A DNA stretch of 64,000 bases from Melitaea cinxia (taxonomy: Eukaryota; Arthropoda; Insecta; Lepidoptera; Nymphalidae): positions 1,885,001-1,949,000 of the forward strand of contig NC_059401.1 in NCBI RefSeq assembly GCF_905220565.1. Reading direction: 5' to 3'. Below are positions 46,249 through 55,328 of this stretch, piece by piece. The translations under genes and the position numbers were made by a program. Under the pieces are notes generated by a model, which had not been told where the DNA came from, searched no databases, and saw only the letters and a program-made list of their open reading frames with translations. Each line of letters opens with the position of its first letter. The first letter of the stretch is position 1.

Positions 46249-47343
46249 ATGAATAGTTCAGACATACATAATTTTAAATTTGTAAGGGATGTTATGCCCA
46301 GGTATGATGGTAATCCAAAAATACTTAATTATTATATAAGAGAGGTAGAAAATATACTGTGCATGCTCGATGCACCTGCTAGAGTAAGTCCGCCACTTAT
46401 CTCTCTCATTAAAAGTAGGCTAAGCGGAACCGCGATAGATGCCGTGGCCTACGAAGAGTCACTCGATACGTGGGATAGCATTAAATCAGCATTAATACGT
46501 AGGTTAGGAGAGCCGCGTAATGAGATTCAAGTAATGCAGGAGCTAACGCGTGTCCGTCGTAATAAAAATGAAGACGCGGAGGCTTTCGGCAAACGTCTTA
46601 GAGATATATTAGATACGTTAAACTCGGTAGGTAGGCACAGTGATAAATCGTATTACGAAAATATGGTAATCGACCAATACATCAATAACCTTGAATTTCA
46701 TGTCTCGATCGGGGTGCGTATTTCACAACCTACGACCCTGGAGGTAGCGATAATAACAGCTAGACAAGAGGAGGCACGATTAGCTCATAATAAATTTAAT
46801 AATTTTCATTCACCTCCCATACAAGCCAAACCAAAAGAGATGCCTAGACCTAATATTCCCATAAGTCAAACTAGCCTGCCGTTTAGGTTTAGTAATATAC
46901 CCAAACATAAGTTCTTCGATAATGTTGGACCACAACAAAGACCACAGTGGGTACAGCCCGCGTCACCGTGGAAAAACAAGCAAGCTGCAGGTAATTTTAC
47001 ACCCCAAAGTTCTGGTAATTTTAGGAATTCTGGAAACTTTAGGAACTCTGGAAACTTCAGACAGCAGCAGAATATGCCACATCAACAAGTTAACCAGCCA
47101 CAAAATATCTCAGATGTTACAATGAGGTCAGTAAATAAACCACCTAGACCTCAGTTGGGTCAGGAAGAATTTTACTACACAAGTAACGAGCCAGATTTCG
47201 ACCAAGATAACGACGACCCCTATTGCGAACAAGGTGAGTACTTTACCACACAATTTTCTGACCAAGATTACGCAGATACGTCCTCAGATCAGACAAACCA
47301 CCAGGATTTTCCCGAGGACAAGGAAAACGAAGATCACAGTTAA
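46249..47343 (+). CDS. gag: Errantivirus Gag
   Basis: A 364-residue structural protein that would form the virus-like capsid. The N-terminal two-thirds is a helical gypsy-type capsid region, with an RYDGNPKILNYYIREVEN start resembling the capsid fold entry, and LIKSRLSGTAIDAV and EDAEAFGKRLRDILDTL further on. There is no CCHC zinc knuckle, which is usual for errantivirus Gag. The C-terminal third is Pro/Gln/Asn-rich with three NFRNSG-type repeats (about residues 255-275) and a very acidic tail. The start ATG at 46249 is the first long-frame ATG after the leader. The stop lies 82 bp beyond the start of the open pol frame, so pol must be reached by -1 frameshifting. Confidence 0.9.
   Translation: MNSSDIHNFKFVRDVMPRYDGNPKILNYYIREVENILCMLDAPARVSPPLISLIKSRLSGTAIDAVAYEESLDTWDSIKSALIRRLGEPRNEIQVMQELTRVRRNKNEDAEAFGKRLRDILDTLNSVGRHSDKSYYENMVIDQYINNLEFHVSIGVRISQPTTLEVAIITARQEEARLAHNKFNNFHSPPIQAKPKEMPRPNIPISQTSLPFRFSNIPKHKFFDNVGPQQRPQWVQPASPWKNKQAAGNFTPQSSGNFRNSGNFRNSGNFRQQQNMPHQQVNQPQNISDVTMRSVNKPPRPQLGQEEFYYTSNEPDFDQDNDDPYCEQGEYFTTQFSDQDYADTSSDQTNHQDFPEDKENEDHS
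47262..47343 (+). promoter_or_regulatory. gag-pol overlap, presumed -1 frameshift region
   Basis: The -1 frame is open from 47262 and Gag stops at 47343. No textbook X-XXY-YYZ heptamer is present. The nearest candidates are GGAAAAC (47322-47328) and the TTTTCCC run (47307-47313). Confidence 0.55.
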
Positions 47344-50300
47344 ACACTGTTGAAATAAAAAGACAAGGTAAGTCCCATCTACCATACATTGACCTCCCAG
47401 AGTTTAAGGGTAAATTCTTATTAGACACAGGAGCAACTAACTGCATGATATCACCTAAAGCATTAATAGGAACTAGTTTTGAACATTGCATACAATATGA
47501 ACCGTTTTTAGTGAAAACTGCACACGCTACTACTAAACATGACTATGTTGCATATTTACCTTTACCCCCTCAATTTAATACCGATAAGTTTCATAAGTTT
47601 TTAGTGTTCGATGTTGATCCGAAGTATATAGGAATAATAGGAATAGATTTGTTGAAAGAATTAGGCTGTACAATTGACTTAAATAATAAATTATTGATAT
47701 CTCCTACTTGTGAAATACCTATATATACAGATTATCCAGTTAAGAAAGTTAAAGTTGAACCTAAATGTGAAAAATTAATTATTGTCAAAACAAACTATAC
47801 TGATGGTCAATATATTTGTGATGAGTTCTACTGGGATAAAGATCTTAAATCGCCAACAGCCCTAGTTACAGTTAAAAATGGCATTTTTAAGACATCCATA
47901 ATTAATTTTAGCAATGAAAAGAAAATTGTCACCAATAATACCCAGGTAGCTCTTGAACCTGTACCTGAATATGTATTAAATAACTTGGAAAGCGTCTCTA
48001 GTCTGAATAATTTAAATATTCAAGAAAATTTTGACCATGAATTAAAACAAAACCTAAATAAAATACGTACTGAGCATATGAATGACGAGGAAAAGCGAGA
48101 AATAATTAGACTTTGTTATAATTATAGAGAAATTTTTCATTCAGACAAAATTCCACTGTCCTTCACCCATACCGTAAAACACGAACTAAGACTGACTGAC
48201 CAGACTCCTATTTTCGTTAGAAGTTACAGACAGGCCCCTCAACAGCGTAAAGAAATTCAGAACCAAGTCGACAACCTTTTAAAACAAGGAATCATTAGAG
48301 AAAGCATATCCCCATGGTCTTGCCCAGTACACATAGTCCCTAAAAAACCAGACGCCTCTGGAAAGGTTAAGTGGAGACTTGTTATTGACTATAGACGACT
48401 AAATGACAGGATTGTAGAGGACAAATACCCCCTTCCCAACATAAACGACATATTAGACAGAGTAGGACGAGCACAATATTTTACTACCCTTGACCTCGCG
48501 AGTGGCTACCATCAAATTGAGATGCATCCTAACGATATTGAAAAGACTGCCTTTACAACAGAAAGAGGACATTATGAATTTTTACGAATGCCCTTTGGCT
48601 TGAAAAATGCCCCTAGCACTTTTCAGCGTCTTATGGATCACATTTTAAGAGGCTTAGATAACGTTTTTACCTATTTAGATGACGTAATCATAGTGTCGAC
48701 GTCATTACAAGACCATATAGTTAAATTAAAACAAGTTTTTGATCGTTTCAAAGTCCACAATTTGAAGATTCAATTAGATAAATCCGAATTTCTACAAAAA
48801 CAAGTTAATTTTTTAGGACATGAACTCACGGACCAGGGACTTAAGCCTAACAAAGATAAAATCAAAGCCGTATTAAATTTCCCTATACCATGTAATCAAA
48901 AGGATATTAAGTCTTTCCTAGGTCTAGTAGGTTACTATCGTAAGTTCATTAAGGACTTCGCGAAATTAACCAAACCATTAACAGCATGTTTAAAGAAAAA
49001 CGCTAAAGTAATACATACACCAGAATTTATAGACGCGGTAGACAAATGTAAGCAAATTTTAACAAACTCTCCCATCTTACAATACCCAGACTTTGACAAA
49101 CCATTTATTTTGACAACTGATGCCTCTGATATAGCCATAGGAGCAGTCTTATCGCAGGGAAACGTAGGATCTGATAAACCTGTTGCTTACGCATCTAGGA
49201 CACTATCAGATACAGAAAATCGTTATTCAACCATAGAGAAAGAATTGTTAGCTATAATCTGGGCCATTAAATACTTCAGGCCGTATTTATATGGTAGGAA
49301 GTTTACCATCTACACTGACCATAGACCTTTGTCATGGTTAATGTCCTTGAAAGATCCAAATTCAAAATTAACTCGTTGGAGAATTAAGCTTGCAGAGTAT
49401 GATTACAAAGTAGTATATAAAAAGGGTAGTCAAAACACGAATGCAGATGCATTATCTAGAGTTAAAATTTTTCATAAGAGTGTTGATTCATTAGCCGTAA
49501 ATCTTGACGACAACGATGACGATGAAATAATCAATCGCATTTTTGATAATGTACGTAGGGAAGCGCAAAACACTGACATTGACAATACGACTGAAGCGCA
49601 AAACACAAACACTGACAATGCAAATGAGTCACGAAACACTGACATTGACAATGCGACTGACAATACTGACAACGTTCACGTACAAAATCAAAGAGAAAAT
49701 GACATACAAACTCACAATGAACAAATGAGTGTTGACCAAGACCAGCTGATCTCCACTAATCATACCCAACCCGACAACGAAAATAGAGGTATACCAATTT
49801 TATCAGATGCCATTGACAGACAACTTAAACAGTTTCATATAAGGTCTACACCCGGTTCAGAATATAGAGTAGAAAATAGGTCGACAAACTCTAGAATTGT
49901 TATCAAAGACGTATTTATCCCCATAAACAACACTGAGTCTGAAATTATTAGATTTCTGAAAGAACATACTATAGCAGATCGTATCTTTCACTGCTATTTT
50001 TACGACGAAAGTTTATATTCAGCCTTTGCAAGGGTTTACACTACTATTTTTAATGACAGAGGACCAAAATTAATTAGGTGTAGCTCGCGTGTGACCTTAG
50101 TCGAAAATAAGACAGAACAACAGGAATTAATAAAGAAATACCACGAAGGCAAAACAACGCATCGCGGTATTCAAGAAACATTTAAGCAACTCCGTAGAAA
50201 CTATCATTGGTCTAATATGTTGCTTTCGATTCAAAAATTTATTAATCAATGTGATGTTTGCTTAAAATCTAAGTACGAGAGAAATCCACTCAGACCCCCT

Positions 50301-51188
50301 TTGACCTTGACCCAGACACCAACAAAACCTCTTGAACATCTGTTTATGGACCTCTATTCTACAGGAGGTGCAACTTTTCTAACAATAATAGATAATTTTT
50401 CAAAATTTGCACAAGCTATGCCCCTGAACGCTGCAAGTAGTGTACATATCGCTGAAGCATTGATACAAGTTTTCTCTGTCATAGGCTTACCATTGAAAAT
50501 AACAACCGATTCAGATAGTAAATTCGATAACGAAGTTATTAAGGAAATATGTGCATCTCACGACATTAACATTCACTTTACAACACCATACAACCCGAAT
50601 TCCAACTCCCCCATAGAACGATTCCATTCAACCATAGGTGAGATTATCAGAATACAAAGAATGACAAATAAAGAAGACCCAATTAATTTAATAATGAATT
50701 ACGCTATAATTGCCTATAATAACTCAATTCACTCTGTAACGGGTTATACACCACGAGAACTGTTATTTGGTCACACAGCTTCTCGAAATCCTTTGGAATT
50801 ATTCTATCCTAAAGAGTTTTACCAGGACTATGTCATCAAGCACCGCAGAAACGCAGAAGCAGTACAAGAATGTTTAGCAGCTCACATGTCTAAAAATAAA
50901 GAGCAGGTAATTGAAAAACGTAACCAGGCCGCCAAGGAGATCACATTTAAGGTAGGAGAAATAGTTTACAAACAGGTAGCCAAAACTGCGCGCAATGACA
51001 AAACCAAACCAGTCTTCAAAGGTCCATATAAAATAATTCACCTTCACCCCAATAATGTTGCTGAAATAATAGGTAACCACCCCAATTCAAAATCTATTAG
51101 AGTACATTTTAAGCTTTTACGAAGACCACATCTTGTTACAGGACCTTCATCGCAGGAGCCTGGGTGCTCTTCGCAACAGCCAACTTGA
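47262..51188 (+). CDS. pol: Errantivirus Pol (protease, RT, RNase H, integrase)
   Basis: The -1 frame relative to gag is open to 51188; its first ATG is at 47445, inside the protease. Domains in order are as follows. An aspartic protease has the LLDTGATN active site at 47418-47441. The reverse transcriptase has LVIDYRRLNDR, TLDLASGYHQIEM, RMPFGLKNAPSTFQRLM and catalytic YLDD at 48672-48683. RNase H has LTTDASDIAIGAVLSQ, IEKELLAIIWAI and YTDHRPL. An Asn/Thr/Asp-rich linker with tandem NTDIDNAT units lies at about 49560-49690. Integrase has an H-x3-5-H and C-x2-C zinc domain (about 50140-50263) and a D,D-35-E core: D in FMDLYS near 50348, D in TDSDSKF near 50508, E in SPIERFH near 50615. All catalytic residues seem present and there is no stop, so it may be active. 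Confidence 0.93.
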   Translation, partial: PRLRRYVLRSDKPPGFSRGQGKRRSQLNTVEIKRQGKSHLPYIDLPEFKGKFLLDTGATNCMISPKALIGTSFEHCIQYEPFLVKTAHATTKHDYVAYLPLPPQFNTDKFHKFLVFDVDPKYIGIIGIDLLKELGCTIDLNNKLLISPTCEIPIYTDYPVKKVKVEPKCEKLIIVKTNYTDGQYICDEFYWDKDLKSPTALVTVKNGIFKTSIINFSNEKKIVTNNTQVALEPVPEYVLNNLESVSSLNNLNIQENFDHELKQNLNKIRTEHMNDEEKREIIRLCYNYREIFHSDKIPLSFTHTVKHELRLTDQTPIFVRSYRQAPQQRKEIQNQVDNLLKQGIIRESISPWSCPVHIVPKKPDASGKVKWRLVIDYRRLNDRIVEDKYPLPNINDILDRVGRAQYFTTLDLASGYHQIEMHPNDIEKTAFTTERGHYEFLRMPFGLKNAPSTFQRLMDHILRGLDNVFTYLDDVIIVSTSLQDHIVKLKQVFDRFKVHNLKIQLDKSEFLQKQVNFLGHELTDQGLKPNKDKIKAVLNFPIPCNQKDIKSFLGLVGYYRKFIKDFAKLTKPLTACLKKNAKVIHTPEFIDAVDKCKQILTNSPILQYPDFDKPFILTTDASDIAIGAVLSQGNVGSDKPVAYASRTLSDTENRYSTIEKELLAIIWAIKYFRPYLYGRKFTIYTDHRPLSWLMSLKDPNSKLTRWRIKLAEYDYKVVYKKGSQNTNADALSRVKIFHKSVDSLAVNLDDNDDDEIINRIFDNVRREAQNTDIDNTTEAQNTNTDNANESRNTDIDNATDNTDNVHVQNQRENDIQTHNEQMSVDQDQLISTNHTQPDNENRGIPILSDAIDRQLKQFHIRSTPGSEYRVENRSTNSRIVIKDVFIPINNTESEIIRFLKEHTIADRIFHCYFYDESLYSAFARVYTTIFNDRGPKLIRCSSRVTLVENKTEQQELIKKYHEGKTTHRGIQETFKQLRRNYHWSNMLLSIQKFINQCDVCLKSKYERNPLRPPLTLTQTPTKPLEHLFMDLYSTGGATFLTIIDNFSKFAQAMPLNAASSVHIAEALIQVFSVIGLPLKITTDSDSKFDNEVIKEICASHDINIHFTTPYNPNSNSPIERFHSTIGEIIRIQRMTNKEDPINLIMNYAIIAYNNSIHSVTGYTPRELLFGHTASRNPLELFYPKEFYQDYVIKHRRNAEAVQECLAAHMSKNKEQVIEKRNQAAKEITFKVGEIVYKQVAKTARNDKTKPVFKGPYKIIHLHPNNVAEIIGNHPNSKSIRVHFKLLRRPHLVTGPSSQEPGCSSQQPT
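51140..51141 (+). promoter_or_regulatory. Candidate env splice acceptor
   Basis: TCTTGTTACAG|G within the end of pol is a good acceptor. The env frame is open from 51113 but has no upstream ATG, so splicing is needed. Confidence 0.55.
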
Positions 51189-52885
51189 CCCTTAATCCCG
51201 TAAATAATGAAAATGGAATATTATTACTTAAACAAGGACTAGTTCTCAAACAGATTGATACTTTTAGTCTGGCTTGTGTCTATAATATCACCTACCTTCA
51301 TGAGGTTACTATAAAAATTCTAGCACTATATGTTAGCACGAAAGAAGCAGAGGATAGGTCGTTATTAGGTAGTAAGGATATACGTTATCAAACATATAAG
51401 AACCAGATAGAAGCTAGTTTAAGTTTAATAAATAAGAAAATTATGTTTATAGCACCGCATTCAACTAGAGTTAGGCGTGGTATAATAAATGGGTTAGGAT
51501 CTGTGGTTAAAGCAATTACAGGAAATTTAGACTACGAAGATGCGATTAAATTCGAAAATGAAATATCAAACTTACGAAATTCAGTTTATAAAATTCAAAA
51601 TTCTCAGAAACAATCTTTATTTTTAGCGGAAAATACAATTAAAGAATTTAGCAAACAAATACAAATAATTAAAGAAAATGAGGAAAAATTAGTAAACCTG
51701 TTGAAAAATGCCACTATTAGTAATAATTTAGTAATTAATCATATGAACTTTTTAGATTTATACATTCAAATAAATTTTAGTTTAGAGTTCCTATTAAATA
51801 AGCTCTTAGTTCTAGAAGATGCAATGACTTTTGCTCAGATAGGTATAATGCACCCAAGTATAATAGCTCCACATAATTTAATAGCTGAGATTCAGAACAT
51901 GCAAAAGTCAAATAGATTTAAAGCAGTAGATAGCATAAGCATCAAAAATATACATAGTATAGAAAAGTCAATTAGTGTAAAAGCTTATAGCACAGAGCAC
52001 GCATTAACATTTATCCTGGAAATACCCTCCGTTGATCCAAACGTTTTTGACCTTCTCCATATCTATTCCATCCCAGATAAGCAAAATTTAACTATTATTC
52101 CCAAATCCAAATACCTAGTACTGGGTAGCGAGGAGTACTCTTACCTGGAGGACAGCTGCAAGAAGATCACGCAAGACACCCATCTCTGCGCGACACTGAA
52201 CACTCAACCCGTAGATAAATCTGAAGACTGCGTTATATCACTCATCAAACATCAAAAAGCAAACTGTACAAGAGCGAAAATGAATCTCAAGCAACAGAAA
52301 ATACAGAAAATAGAAGAAAACAAATGGCTAATAATTCTGCAACACGATGAAATTTTAAGAATTCATTGTGGTTCAAAAACAACATACAAAAGGATATCCG
52401 GTATTCAAATAGTCAGCATCACAAGTGACTGTCAATTGGAAATATCAAATAAAATATTGAGAACAAATTCTGACACAATAACAATAGATGAAATCATTCC
52501 ATTACCGAGTACTCCAATCACACCAGAGGAAAAGATACATTATAACCTTCAGCTCGAAGACATCTCACTGGACAGTATCCATGAGTTGATGGAACGTGCA
52601 GAAGACATCCCAAACGAAGATGGCATTAATTGGCAAGTTATGATGGCTACCCCGAGTTGGCCCACCATCGGAATATACATCATCTGCGCTGGGATTATAT
52701 GCTGGAAAGTATATCTATGGAGGCAAAGCCGAAGTAAAACATACAAGACGGCGGAACCTGCAGTCAGACAGAACAGTTGCAGCGAGGACGCTACAGGAAG
52801 CTGCAAAATGCGCTTCCAGCTTAAGGAGGGAGGAGTTACGCGACCCATCGACGCCACCGGCTCAAGTTATAACAATGGCTGCTGA
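51142..52885 (+). CDS. env: Errantivirus Env (fusion glycoprotein)
   Basis: A type I membrane fusion protein of the baculovirus-F/errantivirus Env family. It overlaps the end of pol by 47 bp and ends inside the 3' LTR. The frame begins with a hydrophobic signal-peptide-like run (FIAGAWVLFATA, 51146-51181) with no ATG of its own. The start is therefore probably supplied by a spliced leader exon. A furin-type site RVRR (cleavage after 51478) is followed by a fusion-peptide-like GIINGLGSVVKAITGNL, then a long heptad-like helical region. The ectodomain's C-terminal half holds several Cys residues. A transmembrane segment IGIYIICAGIICW lies near 52670-52710, with a basic short tail. No disabling mutation is visible. 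Entry function is inferred, not shown. Confidence 0.85.
52823..52833 (+). promoter_or_regulatory. Polypurine tract
   Basis: AAGGAGGGAGG directly precedes the 3' LTR, the expected plus-strand primer. It lies inside the env frame. Confidence 0.85.
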
Positions 52886-53060
52886 CCAAGCGTTTCCGTG
52901 GGACAATTCAAAATTGCATTTAGTTCATAAGTTTTAAATGTAATGTTTTAATTAATTATTATTTTAAGATTAGTCTTGTAGAACATTTGTAACTATAAAC
53001 ATCTTGTAATTAATAAATAAATATTTTTTTTAAAAGAAATTCGTTCGCCGTTATTTAACT
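52834..53060 (+). repeat. 3' LTR
   Basis: 227 bp, no difference from the 5' LTR seen on direct comparison. It contains the last 17 codons of env. Confidence 0.95.
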
Positions 53061-53150
53061 CTTGGTGTGTTCTTTTTTTGAGTCTTTCTACCGTCTCTTT
53101 GAGAGCATGTTAATCTGTCGGTTCCGGTTGCTATCACCCCTCAATGCACA
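53061..53150 (+). repeat. Distal part of the SINE split by the errantivirus
   Basis: CTTGGTGTGTTC then GAGAGCATGTTAATCTGTCG and GTTCCGGTTGCTATCA match the SINE-B interior in sense orientation. It continues the copy at 45345-45447. Confidence 0.6.
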
Positions 53151-53594
53151 CAGCATACAGCATTTACCGGGTTTTCAATAAAAAACCGGTTGGTCAAACG
53201 AAAATCGTAACAACGGTTTATGATTAAATTTTTATTAAATAATTATATGCCTTTTAATGTTTTAAAACATGTGTAAGTTATATTTTATCTTATAATAAAA
53301 ACACAACGAAAATATTTGAGATTATTTACTTCAACTAGGCAGATTAATGTTATGTACTATATTTAAGTAAAAATATTTTGAGCTACGCATCGTTATTTAT
53401 ATCTATATTTAGCACCTTATTCAAACGAAATATATATATTTTGAACATCAAGGTCGATAAGAAAAAACTGCTGAGAAAAAGAAATGTTAAAATGAGCAAC
53501 GCCATTAGTCTCCGTCATATGAACTTTTCATCGGTTTCCGCTTTTGCTTTAACTGTTTATCGATCTTACAATACATGTAAATATGCATAAAGCC
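53151..53594. other. No recognisable feature
   Basis: AT-rich. Nothing supported. Confidence 0.4.
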
Positions 53595-53603
53595 CTCCTT
53601 TAC

Positions 53604-53945
53604 GCTTCAGACTGTAATATCCCACTACTGGGCATAGGCCTCTTTCCCCATGTAGGAGAAGGATCAGAGCTTAATCCACCACGCTGCTCCAATGCGGGTT
53701 GGTGGATATATTCCCTACTATGAGTAACGATCGCTATCAGGTGTACATGATAACAACCGGGACCGACGGCTTAACGTGCTCTCCGAGGCACGGTGGAGAG
53801 ACTCACAAGGACTGCACAAACACCCAGACCACGGCAAACACCTGTATGGCCAATAAAAATGTTTGTCATATGCGGGGATCGAACCCGCAACCGCCAAGCG
53901 CAACAGGTACAATCCATGGCTGTAACCGTTGCGCCAACGCGGCGT
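53604..53945 (-). repeat. SINE-B, full copy with 9-bp target duplication
   Basis: CTCCTTTAC is directly repeated at 53595-53603 and 53946-53954. On the minus strand the head reads GCCGCGTTGGCGCAACGG (A box) and GGTTGCGGGTTCGATCCCCG (B box). The copy is well preserved. Confidence 0.87.
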
Positions 53946-54024
53946 CTCCTTTACATATACACTATAATATTTATTGTTTCAATTAATTTATTTTTACGCA
54001 GTACGGTTTCATTTGTGTACCAAA

Positions 54025-54741
54025 TCACTACATAGTATAAAACAAAGTCACTTTCTCTGTCCCTATGTCCCTATGTATGCTTAAATCTTTAAAATTACGC
54101 AACGGATTTTGATGTGGTTTTTTTAATAGATAGAATGATTGAAGAGGAAGGTTTATATGTATAATAACATCCATTAAATAGTGGAGAAACACTGTTATTT
54201 TTGAGGTTTCTAATGTGATGTCGTAAATAATTACATTTTTTCCGCTTACATACAAACGCATCCTGAACCTACGAGATTTATCAAAATAATGTACTAAGTA
54301 TTGTACATATTGAAAAGGTCTATAGAAAACTCCGCTATGGTATATGTCTATCTCTGATGGATATCCCAGAATAACATTTTTTGTCATTTACTTTTTACGA
54401 CAAATAATGGCTAATTTTCAAAGCAATTTTAACCGATACAGCATTAATCCTTATCTAATTAAATACCTTAAATACATTGTTGATTTAATATAGATCTATA
54501 TGGCCCTTTACAGCATATGATTTAAATCAATATTTTCGAAGATATTACAGATTTAAAAAATTCGGTACGTAGCGTTTGCGGCTGTTCCATCCGGCTTTTA
54601 CTCTAAAGTGCGGGCCACGGGCAGTAATGAATAAATCAAAACTACTGGATCGATTTTAATAATTTTTTCAGTGAATGACATATGCTATTTATACCCTTGC
54701 ATTACATTTTATACCCTTGCGAAGCCGGAGCGGGTCGCTAG
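54025..54741 (+). mobile_element. Non-autonomous Helitron (717 bp)
   Basis: Starts TCACTACATAGTATAAAAC after an A and ends CGAAGCCGGAGCGGGTCGCTAG before a T. The 3' end can fold (GAAGCCGG...). No Rep/helicase. Longest member of the group that includes 25248-25455. Internal ORFs are incidental. Confidence 0.85.
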
Positions 54742-54795
54742 TTACAAATAATTTTATAAAATATCCTTTATATGAGGTTGTTATGTTGCTTTAAT

Positions 54796-54843
54796 GCTGG
54801 AGTAGTTTTAACGTTATATCTATAACGTTAAAACTACTCCAGC
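54796..54843. repeat. Perfect 22-bp hairpin
   Basis: Arms at 54796-54817 and 54822-54843 with an ATCT spacer. The arms contain GGAGTAGTTTTAACG. Confidence 0.9.
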
Positions 54844-54852
54844 CGTTAAACT

Positions 54853-54892
54853 ACTTGAAAACAGTGATTACTTATAATCACTGTTTTCAAGT
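54853..54892. repeat. Perfect 18-bp hairpin
   Basis: Arms ACTTGAAAACAGTGATTA (54853-54870) and its complement (54875-54892) with a CTTA spacer, nine bases after the preceding hairpin. Confidence 0.9.
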
Positions 54893-54961
54893 AATGTATG
54901 TTCATAAAATGAAATGAAATGAATTATCATTTACATTAATTATTAAATTAATCTTGATGAT

Positions 54962-55018
54962 ATTAACCGAGGTAGGGCAAAGCGGAAAATTTCCTGCCCA
55001 AAATATGGAGCACTAGTA
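54962..55018 (+). repeat. Rep-C 5' fragment
   Basis: CCGAGGTAGGGCAAAGCGGA, AATTTCCTGCCCAAAATATG, GAGCA. Confidence 0.6.
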
Positions 55019-55037
55019 TAACTGAATATTTTTTACT

Positions 55038-55328
55038 CTATCTATTTACAGTAGAGGTCATAGACATATCCTGATCGAGCTTTATTCCATCCCATGCTTT
55101 TTCATTACTAAGGTATTCATTGATGCCATCAATATATAAATATAATACATAATTTTGTTTCGAGTTAGATAGCTGGATTTCCTGGGTAGGGACGAGGGTA
55201 GGGTCACCAACGTGCAAAGGGTGTGTTACTGTTATTACGATACTTAGAATACCATATTTCGACAATAAACTGATGACTAAATATAATTTGAAATATGATA
55301 CATTATCCATATTTGTATTAACAAACAA
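55038..55328 (-). other. Unidentified ORF with hydrophobic N-terminus
   Basis: A 96-codon minus-strand ORF; from the second Met (MDNVSYFKLYLVISLL) it starts like a signal peptide. It then has a GC-richer, coding-like segment (HPLHVGDPTLVPTQEI). I recognise no family. It might be a first exon, since it lies upstream of and on the same strand as the receptor exons, or it may be chance. Confidence 0.2.

Larger units (their letters stand above)
45448..53060 (+). mobile_element. Complete errantivirus (gypsy-type LTR retrotransposon with env)
   Basis: A 7613-bp element with 227-bp LTRs starting AGTTA and ending TAACT, identical as far as I can compare them. It also has a 4-bp target duplication, a tRNA-Ser primer site, a polypurine tract, and uninterrupted gag, pol and env in the order gag-pol-env. 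Pol lies in the -1 frame relative to gag. Identical LTRs mean very recent insertion. In general layout it resembles known insect errantiviruses such as gypsy, 17.6 or the lepidopteran TED. It is inserted in a SINE. Confidence 0.95.

Noticed and set aside
51164..52885. Env starting at GTG 51164
   Set aside because: GTG is not a plausible eukaryotic start here and would cut the signal-peptide-like region; a spliced start fits better.
53880..53943. tRNA gene-like A and B boxes
   Set aside because: They are heads of the SINE-B repeat, flanked by target duplications and lacking a cloverleaf; also at 38519-38581 and 60222.
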